A stretch of 64,000 bases of DNA from Anthopleura xanthogrammica. Lineage: Eukaryota; Cnidaria; Anthozoa; Actiniaria; Actiniidae. The notes below the pieces were generated by a model. That model did no database searches and was not told the DNA's origin. It worked only from the letters and a program-made list of their open reading frames with translations. The first letter of the stretch is position 1; each line of letters starts with the position of its first letter. The DNA is taken from NCBI GenBank assembly GCA_964019055.1, contig OZ025222.1, forward strand, positions 3,778,746 to 3,842,745. The letters run 5' to 3'. This document shows, in pieces, positions 43,779-53,609 of the stretch. The position numbers were made by a program, and so were the translations under genes.

Positions 43779-44130
43779 GTGGGAAACATACGGTACTGAC
43801 TTACAGCACGTACACGGTACGACATGCCTTAACATTGAAATGGCTTCCCATAAGAATGGTTATCGTATGAGTGGGAAACATACGGTACTAACTTACAGCA
43901 CGTACACGGTACGACATGCCTTAACATTGAAATGGCTTCCAATAAGAATGGTTATCGTATGAGTTGGAAACATACGGTACTGACTTACATGCAGCACGTA
44001 CACGATACGACATGCCGTAAAATTGACATGGATTCCCATAAGAATGGTTATCGTATGAGTAGTAAACAAACGGTACTGACTTTAATATACTGAGCAAGTA
44101 CATTGTGCGGTATGCCGTAACATTCAAATA
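43779..44130 (+). repeat. ~92-bp tandem repeat upstream of the GPCR, ~3.8 copies
   Basis: Units begin GGGAAACATACGGTACTGAC (43780, about 43872) and variants GGAAACATACGGTACTG (about 43966) and AAACAAACGGTACTGAC (44063). The first two are nearly identical and divergence increases toward the gene. The array ends ~185 bases before the GPCR start codon. Confidence 0.9.
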
Positions 44131-44315
44131 GTACTGATAATTAAACAGCATGGATGTAATCCTGTATAACAATAAGAATTTGTTTAACACCCAATCACTT
44201 CCACTTAATTGTTTTCTATGCAATTAGGCTTTAATTCAAAAACGAACTTCATGTTAATCATAATCAAAATCTTAATTCGACTGGGTATACGTTTTGAAAA
44301 CCTCCTTAATTCGCA

Positions 44316-45314
44316 ATGTCGAAAGCAGACCTTATTTTTTCAAGCCAGAACACTGGATTTGGATTTATTGTTTTAAATCTTGTAACTCTTATTCTTGGAT
44401 TCATCTCAAATAGTACTGTTTGTATAGTCATGATACGTTCGAAGAGAATGCCCAGAAACTTGTCTAACTTTTTGGTGTTGCAACTAAGCCTGGCGGACGT
44501 AGTTTTGAGGATCCATGTTCTTGCATTTACAATACGGTGGATTTTTGACGGCTTCAAAGAAGAGTTCTTACTTATCTTCTGCATTTGGAATAGTACTATC
44601 GCGATGATATGCTTTGGTGTTGTGTTCAACTTATTAGCGGGAATTGCATTGGACCGCTTTGTAAATATCGTCTATCCTGTCAAGGCATTGATTGTTGAGA
44701 AGAAGAAAATTAAAGCAACAGTCTTGGTATGGACTTCCGCAATCGCTACTTCAATCTTAACGCCATTTTATGTTACCTTAGGAACGGAGAAGATTGCTGA
44801 GGTGGACATAACAAACGAACGTAATTCTTCGAACTTCAACAAGACTAATTTTGCAGTGACTTATTTTATCGGGAAAGACATAACCAGTAGGATTCTTTTT
44901 CTGACTTCACAGGCACTGCTTGTCTTCGTTCCTCTCATAATCATAATGTTTTGCTATGTTAAGATGTTTTTAGCTCTCAAAGACAGGGACAAAGGTAAGA
45001 GCTTTCAATCAATCAGAACAAAATCGAAGAGTAAAGTCGTTAAGATGCTATTAATTGTTGTCATCAGTTACATCGTTTGTTGGATGCCGTTATCATTGTT
45101 CAACATTCTTAAATCTTTCGATATTTTCTTTGAAAAAGCTGCAAAAAAGGGGCAATTCCAGATGATAGCTCGTGGATTCGCGGGCTTCAGTTCATGTGTA
45201 AACCCTTTTATCTACGCTTTTTACAACCCAAGATTCAGAAATATATTTCTCGAACTTTTTCGAGGTAAATTTCCTCGAAGACGAACTATTACAAAAAACT
45301 CAAACGTACTTTAA
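44316..45314 (+). CDS. rhodopsin-class (class A) G-protein-coupled receptor
   Basis: 332 residues in one exon, a usual size for an invertebrate neuropeptide- or amine-type receptor; ligand unknown. Seven hydrophobic segments lie at about 16-40, 48-72, 84-110, 132-152, 188-215, 231-258 and 272-295. Class A landmarks are Asn32 in TM1, LSLAD with Asp61 in TM2, Cys89 at the top of TM3, DRF (113-115) in place of DRY, CWMP (245-248) in TM6 and NPFIY (286-290) in TM7. Loop 2 has three potential N-glycosylation sites (N32-S-T is in TM1 and not counted; NSS at 160 and NKT at 165 are in the loop) but no cysteine, so the usual TM3-loop disulfide partner is absent. Third loop and tail are short and basic. 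The ATG gives a short 15-residue N-terminus with no signal peptide, normal for the class. A tandem repeat lies just upstream. Confidence 0.9.
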   Translation: MSKADLIFSSQNTGFGFIVLNLVTLILGFISNSTVCIVMIRSKRMPRNLSNFLVLQLSLADVVLRIHVLAFTIRWIFDGFKEEFLLIFCIWNSTIAMICFGVVFNLLAGIALDRFVNIVYPVKALIVEKKKIKATVLVWTSAIATSILTPFYVTLGTEKIAEVDITNERNSSNFNKTNFAVTYFIGKDITSRILFLTSQALLVFVPLIIIMFCYVKMFLALKDRDKGKSFQSIRTKSKSKVVKMLLIVVISYIVCWMPLSLFNILKSFDIFFEKAAKKGQFQMIARGFAGFSSCVNPFIYAFYNPRFRNIFLELFRGKFPRRRTITKNSNVL

Positions 45315-45561
45315 CAAACCCGTGTAAATACGAAAGAAAATTATAGAGAGTAAACTACGATCGGACCTCACCACTATCAGTTACAGCGCGACGCAAAAAA
45401 GTATACAGCTAACACAGGGAGCCCGCTTTCCTTTGCCGCATTTAATATTCATTATTCTTTACGTAATTGCTATTTATGGGTTTCCTGTGGTTTGAGATCG
45501 GCTTCCTAAGGTTTGGGAAAGCTGTAATCAGATCTGGACTGTAAATTGAAAGCCGATTAAA

Positions 45562-45691
45562 TTCAAATCAATAACCGTTGGTAACGTGCTCTTTATGGGT
45601 TGCCTGTGTTGTTTGAATGTAACGCACTTTCTAGTAAGCAGTCTTTTGACTGCTTCCTAGAGAGTGCATTACCAACGGTTATTGATTTGAA
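45562..45691. mobile_element. 130-bp MITE, CAAATCAATAACCGTTGG arms
   Basis: ATTCAAATCAATAACCGTTG and its complement near 45691, with an inner hairpin GCACTTTCTAGTAAGCAGTC / GACTGCTTCCTAGAGAGTGC. Confidence 0.8.
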
Positions 45692-45779
45692 GCTATCAAT
45701 AAATATGTTGCACATGTTCTCTTCGAAAACACTGAAAATGCGAAAATCACCGCGTTGGTGAGCGCGGTCACTGAGTCTT

Positions 45780-45985
45780 GGACTTGGTCTATATTATTTT
45801 TATACTTAAAAACTATTTTATTTTATTTTTATTTTTATTAGATTTAAGAATAATTGTAGGATTTTTGTTTTTAATTTTCTTAATAGGGTTTTCTCTGTAC
45901 ATTTCATATAAAGCGCTTTAGAATATTTTAATAGTTTTAGCACTATACAAATTTCATAATTATTATTATTATTATCATTAAAATA
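45780..45985 (+). mobile_element. remnant LINE/SINE-type 3' tail
   Basis: Ends TATAAAGCGCTTTAGAATAT...GCACTATACAAATTTCATAATTATTATTATT, the same kind of stem-loop plus (ATT)n tail as the SINE at 26330 and the LINE at 8840. No coding part. Confidence 0.5.
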
Positions 45986-45989
45986 ATTG

Positions 45990-46690
45990 CATCTCCGAGA
46001 GTATCAATTTCAAAAATTTTCGGGGGAGCATGACCACTGACCCCGCTAGATGCTGCCACCTTTGCCAGTTGTTAGTCCCCCTTCCCAATCAAAATTACGC
46101 TCCGCAGTCCCAGCATAACAAAAATAGCATTAAAAAAACAATCATGTTCAAGAAGTCAAAAGAAGTCAAAATGGCAAAGGATAGTGTACAGTGATTATGA
46201 CTGATGGGGGAATTAGTGAAAGATATATAGAGTGAGCTAAAAACCCTTTGTGTGAATTAAACAGCTTCAATTGAAAATATTTACTTCTGTCAGAATTCCA
46301 TAACTAGAAGTGTCCATCTGGTATTAGGGTGGGGTCCGATGTCTTTCAGGAATGAGTTATTTTTAGACAGAACCGCATAACCAAGCGGCGCTTGATCTAG
46401 TAAATACGGTAGTAAGATAATTGGTGCTATTAAATTGGCTGAAAAAACAAAGAGTGCAAGAAATTCTTGTAGAAAAAGGCATATTCGCCACTTTCACATA
46501 CCCATAATGCTTTACGTTTTGGGGGCAACAATAACGAAAATTATTTGAAATTTCAAGAGTGAGTATATTTTATATTATCATTGAAAACTTCAGTATCAGT
46601 TTAATCAGAATAATTCCACGCGCATGGGAGAATGAAATGTTTGGTGTTACAGACAATGTATATGGACTTACTAAGAAATGTCATGACGTT
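45990..46690. other. no gene recognised
   Basis: Intergenic between the GPCR and the tRNA gene; nothing supported. Confidence 0.4.
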
Positions 46691-46693
46691 TAC

Positions 46694-47014
46694 CACAGGT
46701 AGCCCAAGCTATGGTTGTGAATAGGGAATATATATATAGGGAATGTATGGCAGATCATAAAATTTCTTTAAAATAAAATAAAATTGATGTACTGGCGGTT
46801 TGGTTGTATTTTAAGGAGATTTTAGGAAATTTTATCTCCTCCCTAAAGACGAAGGGAGGAGATGAAATTTACTAAAATCGCAAAAAAACACAAAGCATGC
46901 AATAAAACATTGATATACAGTTAATGAAACAATAAATGATGAACTTTATTTTATTTAAAGAAATTTTATGATCTGCTATACATTCTCTATATTCCATAGC
47001 TTGGGCTACCTGTG
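46694..47014. mobile_element. 321-bp MITE, CACAGGTAGCCCAAGCT ends
   Basis: CACAGGTAGCCCAAGCTATG at 46694 and its complement ending CTACCTGTG at 47014; the arms continue through TATGGCAGATCATAAAATTT. The flanks CGTTTAC (46687-46693) and TTTTTAC (47015-47021) agree at 5 of 7 bases, consistent with an eroded 7-bp target duplication. Confidence 0.85.
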
Positions 47015-47580
47015 TTTTTACACATAAATCTGTTTAAATTTCTTTTTTTCTAGTTTTTGTGAATTCTGATAGATGCATAAGTGTTTTAGATGGTGTTTTT
47101 TCCTCAATTCTTATTCATCTTTACGATTTTATCTTGTTGATGCCCCAATGAGAACGCAAAGCAATATGGGGATGTGAAAGTGGAGAATACTGTGATGTAA
47201 TGGGATACCTGTGTAAAAATGTTTGTGTGGATGGGTTCCCTGTGTCGGCCAATATTGCTCCTCTTAAGAAACCTTCACAAAAACTTAACATATACAATCC
47301 AAAAAAATTGAAATGAAGGCAAAATGAAGCAAACAATTTAGTAACAAATTTTTTTTTTCCAGAGCGGGTTTTTATTAACGCGGAAGTCGCTTTTCAGATA
47401 GAGGATCAGTCAAAAAATATCTTATAAGCTAAAACTAATTCTAAAAACTATAAGTCTATAATGAAGCAAAATGCTACGCAAACTAGTGAAAATTAGTAAT
47501 ACTTTGAAATACGACGAGAACGAGTTATTCCGTGTGTAGAGAAAGTCTTTAAATACGTTAATTTTGACTTATTACTATCG
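47015..47580. other. intergenic; fragments of CACAGGTA-element ends
   Basis: GGGATACCTGTG (47200) and GGGTTCCCTGTG (47237) resemble outer ends of the neighbouring MITE family, ~35 bp apart. No gene. Confidence 0.4.
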
Positions 47581-47583
47581 AAT

Positions 47584-47655
47584 GGCCTGTTGGTCTAGTG
47601 GTATGATTCTCGCTTAGGGTGCGAGAGGTCCCGGGTTCAATTCCCGGACAGGCCC
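47584..47655 (+). tRNA. tRNA-Pro, anticodon AGG
   Basis: A complete 72-nt cloverleaf. The acceptor arm GGCCTGT pairs with ACAGGCC (47648-47654), with C as discriminator. The D arm starts GGTCTAGTGG, the anticodon stem CTCGC/GCGAG encloses TTAGGGT with AGG at 47616-47618, and the T arm has GGTTCAATTCC. No intron and no encoded CCA, as in eukaryotes. A T run (TTTTTT from 47661) downstream serves as RNA polymerase III terminator. It lies ~350 bases upstream of the archaemetzincin start, same strand. Confidence 0.97.
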
Positions 47656-47660
47656 CATAA

Positions 47661-47666
47661 ATTTTT
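47661..47666 (+). terminator. RNA polymerase III T-run terminator of tRNA-Pro
   Basis: Six consecutive T residues a few bases after the tRNA 3' end (AAATTTTTTCCC). Confidence 0.7.
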
Positions 47667-48005
47667 TCCCCCCTTTCTATTTTTGCTTTGTTTTCATTTC
47701 CTATCTCTCATTTTTCTTTTTCGTATTATTTCATGATAAAATTGATAATTTTAAAATTACTATTGGTATTGAACTGCCAATTAAAATTAAAAAAAAAAAA
47801 TTTAAATTATGTATGCCCCTAGTGTTATCTTTTTTCTTATCTTCTTTTTTTCTTTCTCTATTTTTTCGTATGATAACACCTTCTTTTACTGTAAGAAGGA
47901 TACTATTTCTGATAAATTATCAATTTGAAATAAATATATTGTTTTTTTTATTAACGAGAAAAATTCTGTACAACCGCGGTGGTCTAGTAACTAGTATCTG
48001 TCAAA

Positions 48006-50595
48006 ATGGCGGACGGAGTTGGATGTTTCGGGAAGACACAGAAAAAAAAAGAAAAATCACTTAAAAAAGAACGTCTAAGAAATTCCAAAATACTTCTAGG
48101 AGATATGAGAGACATTCCTCCTAGTGTACGTCGTTTTTTTGAGCTTGCACTTCCCGAAAATTTCTCAGAATGTGGCAGTTTTTTCGCGCCATTTGAGTCA
48201 ACACCAGAAGAGTTTGAGAAACTTCGGATTGAGAGGCAAACGTTCCCTCAATGGAAAGTCCAAAGAGAATTCCAGAAACTCCATTATCGCCAAAGAATCA
48301 GATTGAAGAAAAGAAAGATTTATATCTTACCGATAGGGCCTTTTCCAAGCTTTGTTTTACAAAATATTCCAGGTTTAACAAGTTCGCTTTTTGAACTTCT
48401 TTCAAACTTTATTTCTGTGTTTTATTCTGGGTTTTCGGTCGAAATTTTGGAAGTTAAGGATTTGAGTGAGATGTCTTGTCAAACTAGAGTACATCCAGGA
48501 ACAGGGAAACTACAAATCTTAGTTGGAGGTAATTTAGTATGTGTTTATGTAATTTAGAAAATATTTTGAATCTGTTATTCAAAGGGTTGCTCGTTATTTT
48601 CATTCATTGATAATATGAGTAGATCAGAAAGCTACTCACCCATAGAGCAGGATTGGAAGATTTGGGGGAAGGGAGGGAGGGGGTTTCAGAGGAGGATATG
48701 TTTTGCAGTTTCAGAAAACATCCACACCTCCTTGGAGGTGGATTGGAATTTTTGACAAGGGATTGAGGATGTGAGGGGAATATTACCCATTCTAACACAG
48801 GTATCCCAAGCTGGGTTTCTGTGGTTTCCTATCGAACTTATAAGGCAATGTATGGCGATTTTTCGAAAAAATTAAAAATCAGTAAATCACACAAATAAAT
48901 GTCCCTACTTGTGTTTCGTGTTTTGCTTTGAGTCTCTGTGAAGTTTCAGGTCATTTGCAGCAATATTGAGCGAGTATCGTGGTGGAGTATCCCTCGTACT
49001 TAAAAATTGGGAAGGTAGCACACTTCAGGCCGCTCGAACCCTCGATAAGGGTCAATAATTCGCCTCTAGTTCAGCCAAAATTACACATCAAGCCGAAATT
49101 CTTTCACAGAACCTTAGTCCGATATCTGATACAACCACACAATCGATCTCCCTTTCGGAATTCAACGCTAACAGTTTCAAAAGCCAATTTTTTTCGAAGC
49201 CATTGCCAATCCGATATGATATGAACCAACCATATCGGTTACGGCTTTCAACCGTCGTTACAAAAACCATACCTACCCTCCCCTCCAAGGTTAACAAAGG
49301 TCACCGCTATTGTTTTAGCCGACCAATAGCAATCCGCCAATAGAGACGTGATTGATTTAAAATATATGTAAACAACGTACTTGTATCAATCAACACAGAA
49401 GGATTTTAGGGGAGGGTAGGTATGGTTTTTGTAACGACGGTTGAAAGCCGTAACCGATATGGTTGGTTCATATCATATCGGATTGGCAATGGCTTCGAAA
49501 AAAATTGGCTTTTGAAACTGTTAGCGTTGAATTCCGAAAGGGAGATCGATTGTGTGGTTGTATCAGATATTGGACTAAGGTTCTGTGAAAGAATTTCGGC
49601 TTGATGTGTAATTTTGGCTGAACTAGAGGCGAATTATTGACCCTTATCGAGGGTTCGAGCGGCCTGAAGTGTGCTACCTTCCCAATTTTTAAGTACGAGG
49701 GATACTCCACCACAATACTCGCTCAATATTGCTGCAAATGACCTGAAACTTCACAGAGACTCAAAGCAAAACACGAAACACAAGTACCTGGGTAGGGACA
49801 TTTATTTGTGTGATTTACTGATTTTTAATTTTTTCGAAAAATCGCCATACATTGCCTTATAAGTTCGATAGGAAACCACAGAAACCCAGCTTGGGATACC
49901 TGTGATTCTAAAGACAAGTGTTGGAATGGGAAGAGTGTCGTCGTGCAATGATGCCTGGGATTATTACAAGCGATACTTTCCTGTTTGATTTGTATAAATA
50001 TGTTGAAAGAAGAAGGTATCAATAAGGATTCAAAGAATTCAGTTACATTTAGGCATGATTGTTGATATCACACTGAAAATCTCATGAAGCAAAGGGAAAG
50101 CGTCCCATGTAATGATCCCAGATGTGTTTTAGTGACAACATTCTCCTCAGTCCACCACTTGTTTTTAAAATGTGTAGTTCCATTAAATTCCCATACCTTT
50201 CCCATGGAGTGGGATTGGAATTTCCAAGGGGTGAGGAGGGTCAGAGAAAATTATATTGTGTAGTTCTAGAAAATATCCATACTTCCCCATGAGGGGGAGG
50301 TCGGAATTGGAATTTCCAAGGGGTGGGGAGGGTCTGAGGAGGGTATGCTGCTCTTCTGTCTTGCAGCCTGTCGGGTTCTCTTGTACAGGTGGATTCATTT
50401 ATCGCGAAAACTAGCCTAAATGGGCTTTCCTGAGTGGGGGGCTCGGCACGCTTCAGGGGGAAGAGCATCAACCATGCAACACGTACTACAGATCACTAGA
50501 TTGTAATAGCTTTAGAATAGGGGACCTAAATAGGGCTAACCTCATGGTCTTCCTTTTCAAATTCTATTGTAAACCTTCTATATTGAATTTGAATA

Positions 50596-50670
<75 letters not shown>

Positions 50671-52953
50671 GTTGTGCAAATTTCCGTACCTCCCTCATCC
50701 CCCCTCCCACAAGGAGTGGAAAAGCCAAAGAATATGGATATCTTCTGGAACTTTTCTGCTTAAATTTCATTCTTTTTTTTTCAGTTATTCATTTTAAATA
50801 TTTACTCCAAATTTCCATTTCTAATTTTTGAATACTTCTCTAAGTTTTGATTTGCTTTTCTTTTTTCCAGATGTTTTGTCTTACTTAAAGGAACATCGTC
50901 CAACAGATGGCTTTTGCATCATTGGTATTTCATGGCAAGATCTTTATCCTGGTGATGAATGGAACTTTGTTCTGGGCGAAGCATCATGTGAGGATGGATG
51001 TGCTGCTTTAAGCTTTGGTCACCATGAGCCAAAACCTTCGGAAAAAATATCTACACCAAACACTATAGCTAACTTAAGAAATCGTAATGATGAAATGTTA
51101 GAAGGAAATGATGAACGGAATCAGAATTTTGACAGAAATGAATTAAAGTCTTCTTCATCAGCAAAAATGGAGCACATGAATAATCCACATTTACCTCGAA
51201 ATAAAAATGAAATGCTTGATGGCAAAATTGATAACAAAAAGCTTATAAAAAACTTGAAGAAAGATAGTCTTGGTTCAAGTAAGAATGCAAAGGAGACACA
51301 TGATTTTGGGAATTTTCGTGGACAAGAATCTAACACTAGCAGCAGCCTTAGATTTGTAAATTCATCTGGTATCCAAAATTCACTCCGTGATTTACCTGAT
51401 GATGGCGACATCCACAACGCAGTTGAGAAAAGCTGTCCTGACCTTGAAAATAATTGTGGAAGAACAGAAAAAATAGATGCATTTGAAATCTGGAAATTCT
51501 TTAGGGTGAGTATGGACTGGCCAGTCAATTGTCATGATGACCTGCTAAGGTAGTTTTGGCATGGGTTTGCCTCATTTGTGACCCATAACTGGTCAAAATG
51601 ACTGGCAAGGTAAAGATAAGCTCAGATTCTGGTCAGACGTCCAATGACTGGCTGTAATTTTAGCCCAGAGTAGACTCTTCTGCAGGCATCTCTCTTGTAC
51701 TTTCTTTGGTGCTTGGGTTCCCTGTGTTATAAAGGAGGGAGGAGGGGGTTTGAAGAGACAAACTGGATGGGAAAGAAAGAAGCTAGCTCGGTTTTAGTCT
51801 CCCTTGATCAATTGTGAACATTAATCTACAGACCACAGGTAACCCACTAAAGAAACAAATGTGATTAAGAGAACGAGAGAAAGAATGAGAAAACGAGAGA
51901 ACAAGAAACTTCAAAGAAAGAGACACCTGCTACAGTAAGGTTTTTGTAGAGTCTCTAGCATTTTGTCAAGCATGTGCATTTTATGAAAGCTGGCTGGGTT
52001 TGAGAGTGTGTCTGTTATAATTAAGTAGGTTATTGGACTACCTGTGGTCAAAAAAGTATTTATTTTGTCAAACATTGAGAACTCAAAAACAAACAACTAT
52101 TGAAGCACAGGAGATTAGCACCAACAAGCAACTGTACTCACATATGACTTGACACCAAGCCCAGGAATCAAACCTGGGTCGCATAGGAGAGATGTGTCAC
52201 ATTACTGCGATTCTCAATATTCTGCGAACTCAGACATTTCAATGGCTTGTTGTGAAATCGTTTTTTCGCTGCCGTCAATCAAGACTAATCAGTCTGTTCT
52301 TTTGTATTTTTGAATGGCGGCAGCGAAAAACCAAATTCCAACAGGAAACTCGCAACTACCGAGTTCACCGAATATTGAGAATTGCAGTAACAGTTTACAC
52401 CAACCAAGCTTCCCAACAATAGTTCTTACTTTGCCTTCTGAAGAAGGCAATCATCAGCATGGCTGAAACATCAAGTCATGTTTTCCATAAGAACCTTGTT
52501 TCATGTCATCATAATGCGAAAACCTCAAAAGTATTACAGTTCCTACTTATTCCCTAACTTATGAATTTTTTTCTTTTGCAGGTCGTGAGTCATGAACTTG
52601 GCCACATATTTGGTATAACTCATTGTTCTTACTTTACATGCGCAATGAACGAGAGTAACTCTATTGCCGAAGCTGTCAATCAACCTTTATTCATGTGTCC
52701 TGTTTGCCTGAGAAAAATTCATAAAGCCGTAGGATTTGATGTAGTCGATAGGTACAGTAGATTACAGCATTTTCTGGAAACTCTACACTCTATTTTCTTC
52801 CAAGAAGGACTGAAAGGTAAGCATGATAATAGTGATCATATTCCTGGGGGACAAAGAACTGATATTGAGAACTTTGGAGGGAGAGAATTAGAAAAAATAA
52901 CCAAGGCTAATGGTTGGATTGAATCTGTCCTCCACTTTCTACAAAATGAATAA
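48006..52953 (+). CDS. archaemetzincin (AMZ1/AMZ2-type zinc metalloprotease), three exons
   Basis: Exons 48006-48528, 50871-51505 and 52582-52953 join in phase (1, then 0) to 509 residues. Donors are GGAG|GTAATT and TTTAGG|GTGAGT; acceptors CTTTTTTCCAG and TTCTTTTGCAG. Exon 1 is basic at its start and holds the YILPIGPF strand. Exon 2 carries DGFCIIGISWQDLYPGDEWN, typical of archaemetzincins. Exon 3 opens with the zinc site HELGHIFGITHC (390-401), with His390, His394 and His400 as ligands and Glu391 as base, then C-x4-C-x-M (401-408) and CPVC (425-428), the second zinc site of the family. AMZ proteins are soluble aminopeptidase-like enzymes with poorly known substrates. Unusual: ~150 residues of polar low-complexity sequence separate the FCIIG block from the active site, making it longer than vertebrate AMZ2. 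The ATG has AAAATGG context. AATAAA occurs just after the stop (about 52970). Confidence 0.93.
48796..49904. mobile_element. 1.1 kb palindromic element in AMZ intron 1, CACAGGTATCCC ends
   Basis: The arms run from CACAGGTATCCCAAGCTGGG at 48796 inward ~520 bp and are nearly perfectly complemented from 49409 to 49904. Both flanks are ATTCTAA (48789-48795 and 49905-49911), an exact 7-bp target duplication. Termini match the 46694 element (CACAGGTA(G/T)CCCAAGCT). Long frames in the arms (48979-49224 and mirror images) are artefacts of duplication. Confidence 0.9.
49912..50598 (+). repeat. AMZ intron 1: GGAATTTCCAAGGGG repeat
   Basis: Two head-to-tail ~90-bp units with GGGATTGGAATTTCCAAGGG (50211) and GGAATTGGAATTTCCAAGGG (50304), each followed by GG(A/G)GAGGGTC. 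Related blocks occur at 48650-48780, 50690-50760 and, inverted, 53500-53605. Confidence 0.6.
50599..50670 (+). repeat. (TTA)24 microsatellite
   Basis: Uninterrupted TTA trinucleotide array in AMZ intron 1; produces poly-Leu and poly-Asn frames that are not genes. Confidence 0.97.
51512..51672. mobile_element. truncated copy of the AGGGCTTGAAATAAC MITE
   Basis: ACTGGCCAGTCAATTGTCAT...AACTGGTCAAAATGACTGGC...CTGGCTGTAATTTTAGCCC parallels the full element at 57471-57660. Its left side starts within the first bases after the AMZ exon 2 donor (51506), lacking the AGGGCTTGAAATAAC end. Confidence 0.6.
51834..52046. mobile_element. CACAGGTA-family element in AMZ intron 2
   Basis: CACAGGTAACCCACTAAAG at 51834 and TATTGGACTACCTGTG ending at 52046 form short imperfect inverted ends of the same type as 46694 and 48796. 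Flanking GAC/GTC extends the palindrome; no target duplication is evident. A lone GGGTTCCCTGTG lies at 51716. Confidence 0.55.
52199..52480. mobile_element. inverted repeat plus hammerhead-like motif in AMZ intron 2
   Basis: GCGATTCTCAATATTCTGCG...GCTGCCGTCAATCAAGACTA forms imperfect inverted arms with GAATGGCGGCAGCG...CGAATATTGAGAATTGCAG (to 52389). It is followed by CTTCTGAAGAAGGCAATCAT and GGCTGAAACATC (52436-52473). The CTGAAGA...GAAAC(A)TC pair resembles Penelope-like element hammerheads. Assignment is tentative. Confidence 0.4.
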
Positions 52954-53221
52954 TTATTATAATAAAGATAAATATATTAGCAGATGTAACATATTTATCC
53001 TTTACCCAAAACTTTAAAAAGTTTAAACAGTTGCTCTTAAGGTGAAGAAATACATAGGGGCCATGCGAGGGGAGGGGCTGGTAGGGCTAGAGCTGTACCA
53101 TTTTTTTCCCTTTTCCCATACTCATCTCTTATATTTTGCAATCTTAGCCCCACCACTTTTTCCCATACTAGTCTCTTATATAGCCCTGCCACTTTTAAGG
53201 GTAATCCATGGTCTATGTCAT

Positions 53222-53467
53222 GCAACAAAATTGTGCAAATTGTTGCACAACATTGTTACATTGTAAGTTGCAGAGCAAATATTGCTTGTATTACCAACCC
53301 ACATGCAGCAAATTTTCATTATTGCAGAGAGTACAAAGAGCTTCTATTTTGTGCAACAAAATCGGGCAAGAAAACTTTGTTGTTGCACAGGGTGGTAATA
53401 TGAGCAACATTCACTCTGCAACTTGCAACGCAACAATGTCATGCAAAAAGCTGCACAATTTTGTTGC
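53222..53467. mobile_element. 246-bp inverted-repeat MITE, GCAACAAAATTGTGCA ends
   Basis: GCAACAAAATTGTGCAAATT...CATTGTAAGTTGCAGAG is complemented by CTCTGCAACTTGCAACGCAA...GCTGCACAATTTTGTTGC. Non-coding; the frames at 53208-53623 cross it in several phases. Confidence 0.7.
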
Positions 53468-53499
53468 TCATATTTCTGCACCTTTAGAATATGTGCTCC

Positions 53500-53605
53500 C
53501 AAAAAATATCCATACCACACTATGGAGAATATTCAAAATAGGATCCCCCCACCCCCTTGGAATTTCCAATTTCCTTCCTGGTGGGGTATGAATATTTTTT
53601 GGAAC
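53500..53605. repeat. short inverted repeat CCAAAAAATATCCATACC
   Basis: CCAAAAAATATCCATACCAC at 53500 and GGGGTATGAATATTTTTTGG near 53602, with CCCCCTTGGAATTTCC between; related to the GGAATTTCCAAGGGG repeat of AMZ intron 1. Another ACCAAAAAATATCCATAATT is at 53793. Confidence 0.6.
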
Positions 53606-53609
53606 CACA

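Noticed and set aside
48979..49713. 81- and 69-codon frames mirrored across 48979-49713
   Set aside because: They lie in the two arms of the palindromic intron element and are duplicated only because the arms are.
50544..50831. Frames with poly-Leu and poly-Asn
   Set aside because: Translations of the (TTA)24 array in AMZ intron 1.
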